DNA of 64,000 nucleotides from Linnemannia hyalina (taxonomy: Eukaryota > Mortierellomycota > Mortierellomycetes > Mortierellales > Mortierellaceae), in NCBI GenBank assembly GCA_019671135.1, contig JAHRHY010000015.1, forward strand, positions 1,364,001-1,428,000. The letters run 5' to 3'. This document shows, piece by piece, positions 46,462-56,332 of the stretch (positions are counted from its first letter, which is position 1; every line of letters starts with the position of its first letter). Made by a program: the position numbers and the translations under genes. The notes under the pieces are model-generated. The model was given only the letters and a program-made list of their open reading frames with translations, ran no database searches and was not told the origin of the DNA.

Positions 46462-49400
46462 ATGGTCAACAAACCTTCCAACCAACCAGGTCCGCATGTT
46501 CCTAGCGACACTGGCAAAGACAATGACGCCCAGGGCGTCAGGAAGCGCGACGTAATCCGTGATATCTTTGGTTTCTCCAGATCCAAGACAAAAGAGGTCG
46601 ATGCCACGGCCACTAACCAGGCAGTGAGTGCTCAAACCCCTCCTCAAGTTGTAGGACCACTTACTGCATCCTCAGCCAGTGACGTTCACCCAGTTGCCGA
46701 CCAAGCTGTCATTTCCACGCCTCCTGTTGACAAGTCCCTGCCTGCACCTGTTGAAACCAAGAGAACCTCGAACATCTTTCTCGAGAACTTACCCGCGCCT
46801 ATGATGAAGACTGAGTTGCCTGCCGTCCAGTATCGCATTGAAGTCACCCAGCAGTTGGCCTATTGCTGTGCTTTGATTCGCCAAGGTTCATCTCCTCCCC
46901 AAGTCACCGCTGCTGAACTTGAAGAGCAGGCCCCCGATCCCGCCATAATACTGCAGAAGACCCCAAACCTCAACAAGAAGGAACTTGATTGGCTTGCAGA
47001 GATGGACAAGAACTTGCCTGCAAAGGAACGTATCTCCTGGCTGGGAACACGCATGGTCGACGAGTTTGCCAAAGATGTTCTCAAAGACTCGACTGAGATT
47101 GCCGAGATTGTCCTTCTTGGCCCTGTCTTGGACAAGGAGACTTACCGCAGCCTGCTGTCATGCACCATCACTGCATTCGAGCAGTCTACTCTTCTGAATG
47201 TCGATCTCCTGCAAGGCGTCGTTCAGTTGGTCCAAGTGGCCCCTCCTGACTCTCTGGTCTCTGACGACTTGGTCAAGATCCTCCGAGTCCTTAGGATTTG
47301 CTTGCAGGACACCCACCAGCAGTCCTCGGTGCACCCTTTTCATCTCACACTGGCACTGTCGCGACTTCTTGACGTGATGGCAGAGCACAAGGTCAAGGAT
47401 TTGAACCGCGTCGAGGATCATGAGCCTCTGTCGGGAATCTTGTCAGGACTGAAGGGTAGCTCGGATCCATACCTGATGTACCAAGCTTGCTATGCGTTCC
47501 AGGCGCTGCAGTATGTCCCTGATGATGAGAGCGCTCTTCAATCAGTTCTTCGACACGGGACCGGGATTGTCAATGGCCTCATCCAGGTTTCTGGTGTATT
47601 CAAGTTGGATCTGGGAGCAGTTCTTGAGGGTCTAAGCAACCTTCAAGAAGCACTCGGTGGCATCATAGGAGTTGACAATGATGTTTACAAGGGTGTGAAC
47701 TCTGTGATGGAGAGCGGCCGCGGAGTTCTGGATGGTCTCAAGGAAGGACTATCTGAAGGAAAGAAGCGGCCATGGTACGCAGCCATCCGTGTTGCTCAGG
47801 CTCTTCTCCAAACTGGCCAGCTGAAGGATCTCAACCAACTCATATACGAGGCACCTTGTCGTGGTGACCCCTTGTTCCAATGGGGTATCTGCCAGATTCT
47901 GGGAGAGATCGCATCCGATGTCATGTGGGATAGCAATGTCCACCAGCAAGCCGTCGACCTTCTTGGAGACCTGTACAAGAACGATTCACAGTGGGGGAAG
48001 GATGAAAGCGTCCAGAGCTGGATGCTTCACATTATTGGTCAACTCAGCACTGTTTCTGACCAGGCTGTCAACACCATCGCCATTGCCTTACTCAAAGACC
48101 TCCACCAGGATCAAAGCACCACCATCCGACTTCCTTACCCGCTCAGGAACCGCCTTCCTCTGCCACCATCATCACCTCTACTCAATGGCGTTTTGGCTAT
48201 CCCCGACATCGAGTACGATCTGCACAAGCTGAGGTTGCAGCGACTTGAGGAGTACCGCAAAGGCGTCTACATCCCTCCCCAGGCCAAACCCAGCCTGAAG
48301 TCACCCGACGATACGCTGTTTTCGCTCATGGAGAAAGCGCTCGAGTTCTTGGGTAGTCAACGACAGGTGTTCTTGGTGCTGGGAGATTCTGGTGCTGGCA
48401 AGTCGACATTCAACCTGGAGCTGGAGCACACTCTGTGGAAGGACTACAAGAAATACGGACCCATTCCTATCTACATCAACCTACCTACCATTGACGATCC
48501 GACACACGACCTCATCGAGAAGCAGCTCCAGTATCTCAACTTTTCAGAGAACCAGATCCACGAAATGAAACTGCACCGCCAGTTCATGCTTATCTGCGAC
48601 GGCTATGACGAAAGCCAGCTTAAGACCAACATTCACACCACCAATCAGTTCAATCAGCCAGGGCAGTGGCAAGTCAAGGTCGTCATCAGTTGCCGTACCC
48701 AGTACCTCGGACAAGACTACCGCTCTCGCTTCCAGCCTCAGCCTGTCGATAGCTACCAGCGTGTTGCGACAGATCTCTTCCAGGAGGCGGCGGTCGCAGC
48801 TTTCTCCACAGCTCAGATTCAGCAGTATGTTAACGATTATGTCAAGGAACTACCCACAGTCGACCCTATCCATAACAAACCGACATGGACAGCAGAGGAG
48901 TATATGGACAAACTGGTCAACATCCCCAACCTCATTGATCTCGTCTCCAACCCCTTCCTCCTTACGCTGGCTCTGGATGCTCTCCCATCCGTAGTCGCCT
49001 CAAAGACAGATCTCTCGGCAATCCGCATTACACGCGTGCAGTTGTACGACAGTTTCGTCAGGCGGTGGCTCGAGGTCAACCGTGAGAGGCTAGAAGCCAG
49101 CCCCTTGAGCAGCGAGGAGCGGTTGGAATTGGACATGCTTATCGAGGACAACTTTCTCTACCATGGAATCCATTACCAGAAAGATCTCGCTACCGCCATC
49201 TTCATCGATCATGCAGGAAATCCCGTCGTCAAGTACACCCACCTTCGCGACAAAAACACCTGGAAGGCCGCGTTCTTTAACCCCAATGGCCAAGCCAAGC
49301 TGCTTCGAGAGTCGAGTACGGTGAAGCGGTCTGGCGCCTTCTTTCGGTTTCTTCATCGTTCGCTACTGGAGTACTTTTATTCTAGGACTATCTACGACCC

Positions 49401-51927
49401 TCTCGACTATGGCGAAGAAGCTGTTGATGGCCTCGACGAGCGGGAACCGGGTCCTGATCTCATGACATGCCTGTCTCAGTTGAACATTATCACGGAGCCA
49501 TCGATCGTGCAGTTCCTGGCTGAACGAGTGCCACAGAATCCATCTTTTCGGCAGCAGTTACTGGATGCTGTCGAAGAGTCCAAGGTGAATGCGACGACTG
49601 AAGCGGTCAAGATTGCAGCGATGACCGCCATCACGATTTTGGTCAAGGCCGGCGTGACCTTTCATGGCGCAGACCTCCGAGGTGTCAAAATCCCTGGTGC
49701 CGACCTTTCCGGTGGTCAGTTTGACTATGCGCAGTTTCAAGGAGCAGACTTGACGGGTGTCAATCTTTCGAGGAGTTGGTTGCGAGAGGCGGATTTGAGC
49801 GGCGCAAAGACGGATGGTGTCCAATTTGGGGAACTCCCGTACCTGGAGTTGGGTGACACTGTGCGTGCCTGTGCCTACTCGCCTGATGGAAGAATGCTTG
49901 CCGTGGGTGTAGGGATTTCTAAAATCGGCGTTGGCATTTACGACACCTCATCATGGACGAAGACCTATTCCATAACAGCACCGAATCTAGTGGAAACTAT
50001 GACATTTTCACCCGACAGCACGAGGGTCGCGTTTGGAGGGAATGATGGGTTGGTTAGGCTGTGGGATTACGCCAGCGGCCAAGAGATGGTCGTCATGGAA
50101 GGACACATGTTCAATGTTAAGTTCGTTGCCTTTTCTCCCTGTGGCCAGCAAATCGCCTCAGCTGGAGATGACCGAACAGTTCGATTGTGGGATTCGCATA
50201 CCGGAGAGAGTCTCTTTGTCTTGAAGGGTCACACGGACCAAGTCTGGATCATCAAATATTTTCCGAGCGGAGGGCGGCTAGTGTCGGGCGGTTGCGATAA
50301 TGCGATTCGGTTTTGGAACTCGGAGGATGGAGCACCAGGGATTGTTTTCCACTCTTCCTTGGGTGCGGTTTGCACTCTTGCCTTTTCTACTGACGGACGG
50401 TGGATTGCTTCTGGTCATGTGGGAGGTGGATTGCAACTTTGGCACGCGGAGTCTGGAGAGCCAGGTCCTATCCTGCATGGCCATACCGGACAGGTTATGG
50501 GGATTGCGTTTTCTCCTGACAGCCGGTGGATCGCTTCCTCTAGTCGCGACGAAACGGTGAGACTATGGGATGCGTCGACAGGTACTCCCATTAACACGCT
50601 GACTAGTCATAAGTCCTTTGTGAACGATGTCGTCTTTTCTCCGAATGGCCATCAAATCGCATCAGGCGGTACTGACAACAGAGTGCGACTGTGGGATGTC
50701 GAATCTATTTTGATGTCGAGTGTTGAGCAGCAGGATCAAATCGGGTATGTACGGAGGACGGTGTACTCCCCGAATGGTCAAACTATCCTCGCATTCGGCA
50801 ACAACTATACCATCGACAGCCAAGCCGTCCAGCAATGGGATTCTCTCACAGGAGCGCCTGTACCACTTCCGATTAAGGTTCCAAAGTATCCATCAGTCGT
50901 GTCCGTCTTATATTTATTAGACGACGTCCCAACCGCGGTCGTCTCTCAAGAGGGGACTCTTCGATTGTGGGAGCTTCAGGACGGAAGACGAGAGACTACT
51001 CTGGAAGGCTCCGAGCCGGCGAAGAACGTTACCATGTCGCCTTGCTGTCGTTGGATCGTGTCTGTTGACTGGGACAATACCGTGACGCTGTGGGACCTTG
51101 CCAGCACTCATCAAAAGCATGTACTTATTGAGCATGGCGGACCCACTCGCGAGGAAATCCGTAGCTTGGCATTCTCGGCGACCGGACATCAACTCGCAGT
51201 CGGCGCTTGGAATGGGAACATCTGGCTCTTCGACCCTCAATCGAAAGGTCTAATAACGTCCAAGTCGGTATATCGTGGTGTTAACGCGATATCGTTGTCG
51301 CCCGACAGTCAGCGGTTTGTAGTCGGAACCTACGAAGGCTCGATCTACCTTTGGGGCGTACAGTCAGAGGAGCGTGCTATCGAGCTGAGAGGACACACGA
51401 AGATGGTGAATTGCATTGCCTACTCGCCTTGCGGTGAATGGATTGCTTCCGGCAGTGAAGACAAAACAGTTCGAGTCTGGCGCAGGCGGGCACCACCAGG
51501 CGATACGGAGAACTGGTCGTGTGTCTCGACGGTCCATGGTTACTTTGGCGTAGTCAGTGACATTGCCTGGAGTCCGATTGTCCCTGCGGAATTTGTCACT
51601 GGCTGCGAAGACGAATCAGTCCGGGTCTGGCGAGTGTCGATCGATGGTGAGGATGTTGTCGTCAAGCTATTCTGGGGTACCAATCTTGGGGTTCTTCACA
51701 CCGCCGGTCTTGTGCTCAAGGATACGATTGGTCTTAATCCGATGCAAAAGAAGTTGTTGGTCCAGAGCGGTGCCATTGATGACTCTCTGACGGAAGGAGA
51801 CGAACAAGACGATTATACGGGCTCGGAAGGAGATGATGATTATACAAGCTCTGAAGGAGATGAATCTGAGGATTATACAGGCTCTGAAGGAGATGAATCT
51901 GATGATGAGGAGCCGTCGAAAGCATAA
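46462..51927 (+). CDS. NLR-D: chimeric ARM-like/NACHT/pentapeptide/WD40 receptor (1821 aa)
   Basis: The start MVNKPSNQ lacks the myristoylation glycine. The helical domain (to about residue 565) is almost the same as in NLR-A. From about 48165 to 49690 the NACHT region is a different subtype shared with NLR-C: GDSGAGKST at 641-649, LICDGYDES, VISCRTQYL, and FLHRSLLEYFYSR instead of FVHRSVLEYLLSR. From the pentapeptide repeats (FHGADLRGVKIPGADLSG) onward it again matches NLR-A, B and E closely. About 14 WD40 repeats follow, with copy-specific exposed residues (ASSSRDETVRLW in blade 6). The tail has three to four tandem acidic units (DDYTGSEGDE type), more than any other copy. The frame is intact, so it is likely a functional receptor with a swapped ATPase module. 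Confidence 0.85.
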   Translation: MVNKPSNQPGPHVPSDTGKDNDAQGVRKRDVIRDIFGFSRSKTKEVDATATNQAVSAQTPPQVVGPLTASSASDVHPVADQAVISTPPVDKSLPAPVETKRTSNIFLENLPAPMMKTELPAVQYRIEVTQQLAYCCALIRQGSSPPQVTAAELEEQAPDPAIILQKTPNLNKKELDWLAEMDKNLPAKERISWLGTRMVDEFAKDVLKDSTEIAEIVLLGPVLDKETYRSLLSCTITAFEQSTLLNVDLLQGVVQLVQVAPPDSLVSDDLVKILRVLRICLQDTHQQSSVHPFHLTLALSRLLDVMAEHKVKDLNRVEDHEPLSGILSGLKGSSDPYLMYQACYAFQALQYVPDDESALQSVLRHGTGIVNGLIQVSGVFKLDLGAVLEGLSNLQEALGGIIGVDNDVYKGVNSVMESGRGVLDGLKEGLSEGKKRPWYAAIRVAQALLQTGQLKDLNQLIYEAPCRGDPLFQWGICQILGEIASDVMWDSNVHQQAVDLLGDLYKNDSQWGKDESVQSWMLHIIGQLSTVSDQAVNTIAIALLKDLHQDQSTTIRLPYPLRNRLPLPPSSPLLNGVLAIPDIEYDLHKLRLQRLEEYRKGVYIPPQAKPSLKSPDDTLFSLMEKALEFLGSQRQVFLVLGDSGAGKSTFNLELEHTLWKDYKKYGPIPIYINLPTIDDPTHDLIEKQLQYLNFSENQIHEMKLHRQFMLICDGYDESQLKTNIHTTNQFNQPGQWQVKVVISCRTQYLGQDYRSRFQPQPVDSYQRVATDLFQEAAVAAFSTAQIQQYVNDYVKELPTVDPIHNKPTWTAEEYMDKLVNIPNLIDLVSNPFLLTLALDALPSVVASKTDLSAIRITRVQLYDSFVRRWLEVNRERLEASPLSSEERLELDMLIEDNFLYHGIHYQKDLATAIFIDHAGNPVVKYTHLRDKNTWKAAFFNPNGQAKLLRESSTVKRSGAFFRFLHRSLLEYFYSRTIYDPLDYGEEAVDGLDEREPGPDLMTCLSQLNIITEPSIVQFLAERVPQNPSFRQQLLDAVEESKVNATTEAVKIAAMTAITILVKAGVTFHGADLRGVKIPGADLSGGQFDYAQFQGADLTGVNLSRSWLREADLSGAKTDGVQFGELPYLELGDTVRACAYSPDGRMLAVGVGISKIGVGIYDTSSWTKTYSITAPNLVETMTFSPDSTRVAFGGNDGLVRLWDYASGQEMVVMEGHMFNVKFVAFSPCGQQIASAGDDRTVRLWDSHTGESLFVLKGHTDQVWIIKYFPSGGRLVSGGCDNAIRFWNSEDGAPGIVFHSSLGAVCTLAFSTDGRWIASGHVGGGLQLWHAESGEPGPILHGHTGQVMGIAFSPDSRWIASSSRDETVRLWDASTGTPINTLTSHKSFVNDVVFSPNGHQIASGGTDNRVRLWDVESILMSSVEQQDQIGYVRRTVYSPNGQTILAFGNNYTIDSQAVQQWDSLTGAPVPLPIKVPKYPSVVSVLYLLDDVPTAVVSQEGTLRLWELQDGRRETTLEGSEPAKNVTMSPCCRWIVSVDWDNTVTLWDLASTHQKHVLIEHGGPTREEIRSLAFSATGHQLAVGAWNGNIWLFDPQSKGLITSKSVYRGVNAISLSPDSQRFVVGTYEGSIYLWGVQSEERAIELRGHTKMVNCIAYSPCGEWIASGSEDKTVRVWRRRAPPGDTENWSCVSTVHGYFGVVSDIAWSPIVPAEFVTGCEDESVRVWRVSIDGEDVVVKLFWGTNLGVLHTAGLVLKDTIGLNPMQKKLLVQSGAIDDSLTEGDEQDDYTGSEGDDDYTSSEGDESEDYTGSEGDESDDEEPSKA

Positions 51928-52872
51928 ATAATAGACATATTTTCTTTTCATGAGTGACCGATGGTGCAAATTATAAGAGAGGAAAATGTGCCACCTCGGC
52001 TCTCGATGGTCCGTGATACCAATGTTCAATGAAGGGTGCTGTCTCCTTGCCGTTGGTTCTGTTAGGTCTGTTGCTGCCGACGACAAGCAAGACTCTCTTT
52101 TTCCATATCTCGAAAGTCATAATTGAAAGGAGAGACAGTTCTGTCGAGGAAATAATTTAGTCTCCATTTTTTTTGGTAGCTCCTCTTTTCCTCCCTACAG
52201 TCTTTCAACCTCATCACCAAACAACGGTGATCGACATCTTAGAGGAAGATCACTCAACAAGTTAGCGTAATGCTGTATATCCCCTGCTTTCCCTGCAGGA
52301 TCAAGAAGGAAGGACGACATGCTTTTTGTGCGGTGTTTTCTTCTCCAATCATCACCAGATGGAAGTTGGGAAGAAAAGGGTGAAGTGATGATCCAAGGGT
52401 TGGCAATGGAACAAACAACAAGGGCCCAGCCAACCACACCACGTCTGCCTTGTCTGGGGGACGTGGGCGCATGAAAAGAGAGAAGAGGAAAAAGAAGGTG
52501 GGAAATACTTTTTGCACCGTTAGTGTTCTGATAATCTTTGTCACCGAATGGTGAAAACGGGCAAAAGGAAACTGGTAAAGGAAACTAATGTGGGTGTTAG
52601 TTTGGCAAGAAAGTAAATGTATACAACAGGAACAACAATGGCGCCTTTCTCGCTGTTTGCCCACAGTGTGAACCCTGAATACATAAACACACTTCTTTTC
52701 TTACTTTGTTTCTCTTCTCTTCTTTTACAAATATCATTCTCACTCATCCATTTCCTCCCTTTACACTTGATATCCCGTCTCCTCACTCACTCACTTCATC
52801 GCGCAACTCTCATACACACATACACTCACACCTCAGTCTTCCTTCAAGAGGCATCCTCTTCGCTAACAGGAA
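51928..52872. repeat. NLR-D 3' flank and PCYOX1 promoter block (unit junction)
   Basis: Matches 24579-25551 and, on the right side, 14410-15004. No separate gene. Confidence 0.7.
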
Positions 52873-55097
52873 ATGAGAATCGGATACTTTTCAAAGGAGC
52901 CATAACAGGACGATGTGTAACGACAGAGGAGTGTCAAGAACGCGTTACTCGTGTGCGGGTGGCGGTTGTGATTGTTGTCGTTCTTGGCGACAATCAATCC
53001 TTTTTGGCACGCGTTCGCGTCATACTCCTCACTCTTTGTCTGCTTGTTGTCGTTATTTTTTTTCTCACACGCCTCCATTTTTCTCACACGACCCCAGTCT
53101 AACGCAATTTCTCATCCATGGAAACCCCACTACCTTCATCTCTTTCTCGCCCCCCAAAATAAGCGCGGGAGCAGGAGGATCCTCAACAACATTCTACCTC
53201 CAAAAGCTCCTCCAACCCCCAGGAGAACCCCTGCACAAACACCAACTCCTCCACCCAACCACCATCACCATCTTTGACCAATCCGATAAAATCGGTGGTC
53301 GTTGTCAAGTCTTTTTCACCACCAACCCTGCCGACCCCGAAAACAGCAAACCAGAACAGGAATTGGCGATCGAGGTTGGGGCGAGTATCTTCGTGAAGGT
53401 TAACCATCACTTGGCGGATTCCACGGAGGAGTTTGGGTTGAAGGTGAAGAAGTTGGATGATGAGTTGTTGGCGATTTGGGATGGGGATAAGTTTTTGTTT
53501 ACGGAGAGTTCTTGGAAGTTTTGGTCGATTCTGAAAGGACTTGCTCGTTGGGGTATAGCACCCATCAAGGTAAGCAGCAAGGGGGTGTTGAGCAAGGGTA
53601 AATGGAAAACAGGGCGCGTGCACACTAACGGCACCTTTCTTCCTGTCTACTAACGTCACACTCCCTTTTCACGCTCCCCTTTTTCCGTCCATGTTATTAG
53701 TTGAACCGCCTGTTGAAGACGACACTGGATAACCTCCTCAGCTTCTACACCTCCCCAGAATCTTACACCTCCATCCACGAATTCTCAACTGCCCACAATA
53801 TCCATACCGAAGCCAGCATGCTCACCAACGAATACCTCGAATCCCACGGAATCAGCAAACAATACGCCCAAGAGGTCGTCGAAGTCGCCACACGCGTCAA
53901 TTACGGATCCAACCTCGATGATATACATGCCTTGGGAGCACTGGTCACCATGGCAGCGAATGATGCTCAGCAAATTGAAGGAGGCAACTTCCAGATCTTT
54001 GAAGGGATGGTTGCCAAGTCTGGGGCTGAGGTGAGGTTGGGGACCAAGATTGCGAGGGTCAGGAGGTTAGAGCCCCGATATGAGGGTGAGGAGCCGCAGT
54101 TTGAGGTTACGACGTCTACAGGACAGAAGCAGATCTTTGACTAAATCGTCCTTGCTTCTCCCATTGTAAGTTTTCTTACTTTTTCATTGTACTTTTTTGT
54201 TTGTATTTTGGGGTGTGTCGCGACGCGTCTGTGACATGAAATTTAGCTCAAAAAGTCTAAACAAGAAACGCGTTATTTATTACACACCTTTTTGAACAAT
54301 ACACAGGAATCGACAAACATCCACTTTGATATCTCACTCCCCCCACAACCAAAAGTCGACTACCGTACCATCCACGCAACATTCGTCCGTGGCCACGTCA
54401 ATCCCTCATACTTCTATGCCCCAACCTCCCCTGCTCGATCTTCAACCCCCTCCGCAAAGGACTTCCCAACCCATATCCTCTCCACTAACTCGCGCGCAGA
54501 GTTTATTTCTCTGAGTATTCAAGCCCGACTTTCGAATGGGGAGACGATTACAAAGATCTTTTCGCCAGAGGTGTTGTCGAAGGATTTATTGGATCGATTG
54601 TATTCGAACAGGACATGGGTTAAGCATAAGGAATGGAAGGCGTATCCTAAGCTGAGGCCCATTCCTTTGGTGGAGAAGGAGGATGATGCAGAGCCCGAGG
54701 TTGTTGTTGGTGAGGGAGAGAGTGCGTCGTCGGAGCAGAAACAGGTAGTGTTTGAGAGGCATGCGCGAAAGCAGCACGAACAGGATGCACAGAAGAAGGC
54801 GGTGGAGGCTTGGGGACAGGTGGAGGTTGTTCCGGGTGTGTTTTATGTCAAATCCTTTGGCCCCCTCATCTCTGTAAGTGTCTATGTCTTCTCATTGTTG
54901 TTGTACACTTGTTCTGTTATGTGTTGAGAAAAGTGAATGCCTTCATTAACACGTTTGTTATTATCTCTTTTGTTTTGTTGTGGATTGATGTGATATAGAC
55001 GATGGAGACGGAAACGATTGCAGGAAAGAACATTGCCAGGCTGTTGCGCGACCAGATCGTGGGATATTGCCCAGTGGAAAAGATAGTTAAGCGATAA
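52873..55097 (+). pseudogene. PCYOX1 copy 4, nearly complete pseudogene
   Basis: Exons 2-5 are all present and close to the intact copy, but three lesions disable it. The rest of exon 1 after TTTTCAAAG is deleted (the same deletion as in copy 2), removing the first Rossmann strand and the donor site. The exon 2 acceptor TAGG is changed to TAAG at 53160-53163, shifting any splice by one base. A Tyr codon near the end of exon 3 is TAA at 54142-54144 (QIFD-stop-IVLASPI). The exon 4 and 5 frames remain open to the TAA at 55095-55097. Confidence 0.85.
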
Positions 55098-56001
55098 AAC
55101 AAGCATCAACAGCACGTACACACTTAAGCACTCACACGAATAAAATGGCCCATTTGTTATCTTTTTGTTGTTGTGGATATGATGCATTGTAAGGCATACA
55201 GGCGATGCAGGGATGAGGCTGGGCTGGACATGGACAAGGATCAAGAAATCGATCGGGAGTGCTTTAGGCAAATAAAATCAAGACGGTGCAAATGGCATGA
55301 TGGGGCGAAAGGCAGTGCAAGTGGGCTCAAATCTCCCATCTTTCAATGTGTACTTGTCCCTTGTTGTACCTTTTCTACTTTCTCTTCCTTCTCTTCCTTC
55401 ACTTCCTCCTCCGACATTCACCTCCCCTTTGTCATCGTCAACACCTTTTCCCCTCATTCGCCATCCTCTTTTCCCCTCTCATTCGTCCTTCTTGCATTCA
55501 TTCGTCAGACTCCTGCATCAGGAACCTGTCCCCTTCGACAAAACAACCATACACCTGTCCAAGAAAGAGTACGCCTTGTTCAGCAAACAGAGCAGCAGCG
55601 AGAACGGTTCACACAGTATCCTCTGAAAGATCTCTCTCTAACATGTATCCATTTGCCTTTCCACAATATAGTCAACTTACTCCCTCTCCTTCAAAGCCCA
55701 TAACTGGTCAAGTCTTTCTTACAAGGGACAAGACCAACAACAACCCAATTACTCCACTACCTGGAAGCTTGTACCAAACACATAACTTAAAAAAGTAGCT
55801 GTTATTTGCTTATGATTTCCTCTACTCTCTCAAAGGTGCGAGTTTCGACTCTTTCCTGTGGAGCAGGTGCAATTGCTAATGTCATGTTCACGCCATCTCC
55901 CCATTTAGATATACCAAAAAGAACAAAGCCAACCTTTCCTCAGCATTGACCGTCAGCCAGCCAAACATTACACAAAAGCAAATAACAAACAGGAAACACA
56001 G

Positions 56002-56332
56002 TAGGTGCCTTGGTGTTTTTGAGAGTAACTCCGTCGGAAGGCATCCTTGTATGTCCACAACACGACTCATGGTGCTAATTTCCTTGTGCTCTGTCTGTTT
56101 GCGTCGTTTTCTTGTCTAGATATACGCCCTCCTTACCATCCCGCCGTCAGTCGTCCGACTCCAAATCCATCTTTGCAAACCTAGTAAACAATCACAGAAA
56201 CACCTCAAGGTACGCACTTTGTAAAACATGCATTGCCCCTCCTTGCCAACCTTGCAAGTACGCCTACACAATTATACAATTATTATTGATTACTAATACT
56301 CGTTGTCGTTGGTATTCATAACAGCTCGCAAC
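56002..56332 (+). promoter_or_regulatory. Spliced 5' leader of NLR-E
   Basis: Donor GTAGGTGCC near 56002, acceptor TTGTCTAG at 56119, leader exon 56120-56209, donor GTACGC at 56210 and acceptor ATAACAG at 56324, before the ATG at 56333. A TAA lies in the ATG frame of the leader exon. Confidence 0.6.
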
